A stretch of DNA of 6,668 bases from Spirochaetaceae bacterium (lineage in GTDB: Bacteria; Spirochaetota; Spirochaetia; Treponematales; Breznakiellaceae). Shown in pieces: positions 6,196 through 6,668 of the stretch. Under the pieces are notes generated by a model. The model was not told the origin of the DNA, made no database searches, and saw only the letters and a program-made list of their open reading frames with translations. Position numbers and translations under genes: made by a program. How positions within the stretch are numbered: the first letter of the stretch is position 1; each line of letters starts with the position of its first letter. The stretch is from the NCBI GenBank assembly GCA_031255655.1, contig JAIRSB010000213.1, positions 1 through 6,668 on the forward strand, given 5' to 3'.

Positions 6196-6198
6196 AGG

Positions 6199-6668
6199 AT
6201 GAAGTTACGCAATGTGATTATAACATTGTCCGCGCTTTTAAGCGGCATTTTTTTACTTGCGGCATTGGCGGTAGGACTAATTATGCACTTCAACGCCGCG
6301 CCTACGCTCCCGCCCACCGGCTCTGAAGGCGTAACCGTAACGGACAGCGCGACAGTAGTAATAGAAATATATGAAGGCGAAAGCTCCGTTGCCGCCGGCA
6401 GACGACTATTTAATGCCAGCGTGATAAAAAGTGTTTTATTTTGGGAAATACTTTCGCGGCTGGAACCTGAATACATCAAAACCGGCGTTTACCAAATTGA
6501 TTTTCCGGTAAGCCAAACCGCGCTTCACAGAATCCTGCGGAACGGCAAGCAACAACTTCTCCGCGTTACCGTGCCGGAAGGTGCGACGCTACGAAAAACC
6601 GCGGCGATACTGGAAGAAACTGAAATATGCTCAGTGGAAACATTTCTACAAACCGCTGGAAACCGCGC
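6199..6668 (+). CDS. mltG: Endolytic murein transglycosylase MltG, 3' end cut by the window
   Basis: MltG (YceG-like) is an inner-membrane lytic transglycosylase that cuts nascent peptidoglycan strands and is thought to set glycan length by ending polymerisation. The visible 156 codons give a short basic N-terminus, one membrane helix (about 7-29), a Pro/Gly/Thr-rich spacer, then the LysM-like subdomain (about 52-118) with VVIEIYEGESSVAAGRRLF, SVIKSVLFWEIL, YIKTGVYQIDF and ILRNGKQQ, followed by the family signature VTVPEGATLRKTAAIL (123-138). The catalytic glutamate of the YceG domain lies beyond the window and cannot be checked. The ATG at 6199 directly abuts AGG (6196-6198), so no well-spaced Shine-Dalgarno exists; the membrane helix right after it supports this start or one a few codons later (GTG at 6214). 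A structured 100-bp gap separates it from the HD-GYP-like gene, so it may have its own control. Confidence 0.9.
   Translation, partial: MKLRNVIITLSALLSGIFLLAALAVGLIMHFNAAPTLPPTGSEGVTVTDSATVVIEIYEGESSVAAGRRLFNASVIKSVLFWEILSRLEPEYIKTGVYQIDFPVSQTALHRILRNGKQQLLRVTVPEGATLRKTAAILEETEICSVETFLQTAGNR

Overview
The window reads as an ordinary stretch of a bacterial chromosome carrying housekeeping and cell-envelope genes. Base composition is mixed: roughly half G+C in most genes, and about 39% over the part of mntP I counted by hand (961-1440). The HD-GYP-like protein (with HEIGMVKLP in its core), the style of the epsilon subunit (with AEWPEEID) and the envelope gene set remind me of spirochaetes, most likely a Treponema relative such as those from insect guts. 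That is family-resemblance recall, not a search result, so the taxon is an inference. TTG starts appear at least twice (mntP and atpD).

Layout. Positions 2-856 (+) hold the 3' part of a FecR-domain-like protein with a Pro/Thr/Ser linker and two C-terminal membrane segments. It converges on mntP (900-1466, -), a manganese exporter, across a gap of about 43 bp that holds a 10-bp hairpin. A 147-bp divergent region (1467-1613) separates mntP from atpD and holds a good rightward promoter candidate plus a ribosome binding site for each gene. atpD (1614-3020) and atpC (3023-3436) encode the beta and epsilon subunits of an F-type ATP synthase as an isolated two-gene unit; none of the alpha, gamma, delta or Fo genes lies beside them. 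After 56 bp comes an S41 carboxyl-terminal processing protease (3493-4977), followed 2 bp later by an HD-GYP-like protein (4980-6098) that has lost two expected metal ligands. A structured 100-bp gap (6099-6198) precedes the 5' part of mltG, an endolytic murein transglycosylase cut by the window end.

How they work together. atpD and atpC supply the catalytic and regulatory parts of the F1 motor. The protease, the HD-GYP-like protein and MltG all act at or signal to the cell envelope, and the first two are probably co-transcribed. MntP handles manganese efflux and is a compositional outlier. I see no phage, IS, CRISPR, rRNA or tRNA sequence and no convincing new multi-gene system. The points most worth a second look are the altered HD-GYP active site, the detached atpDC pair, the AT-rich mntP island with its flanking inverted repeat, and the structured region before mltG.
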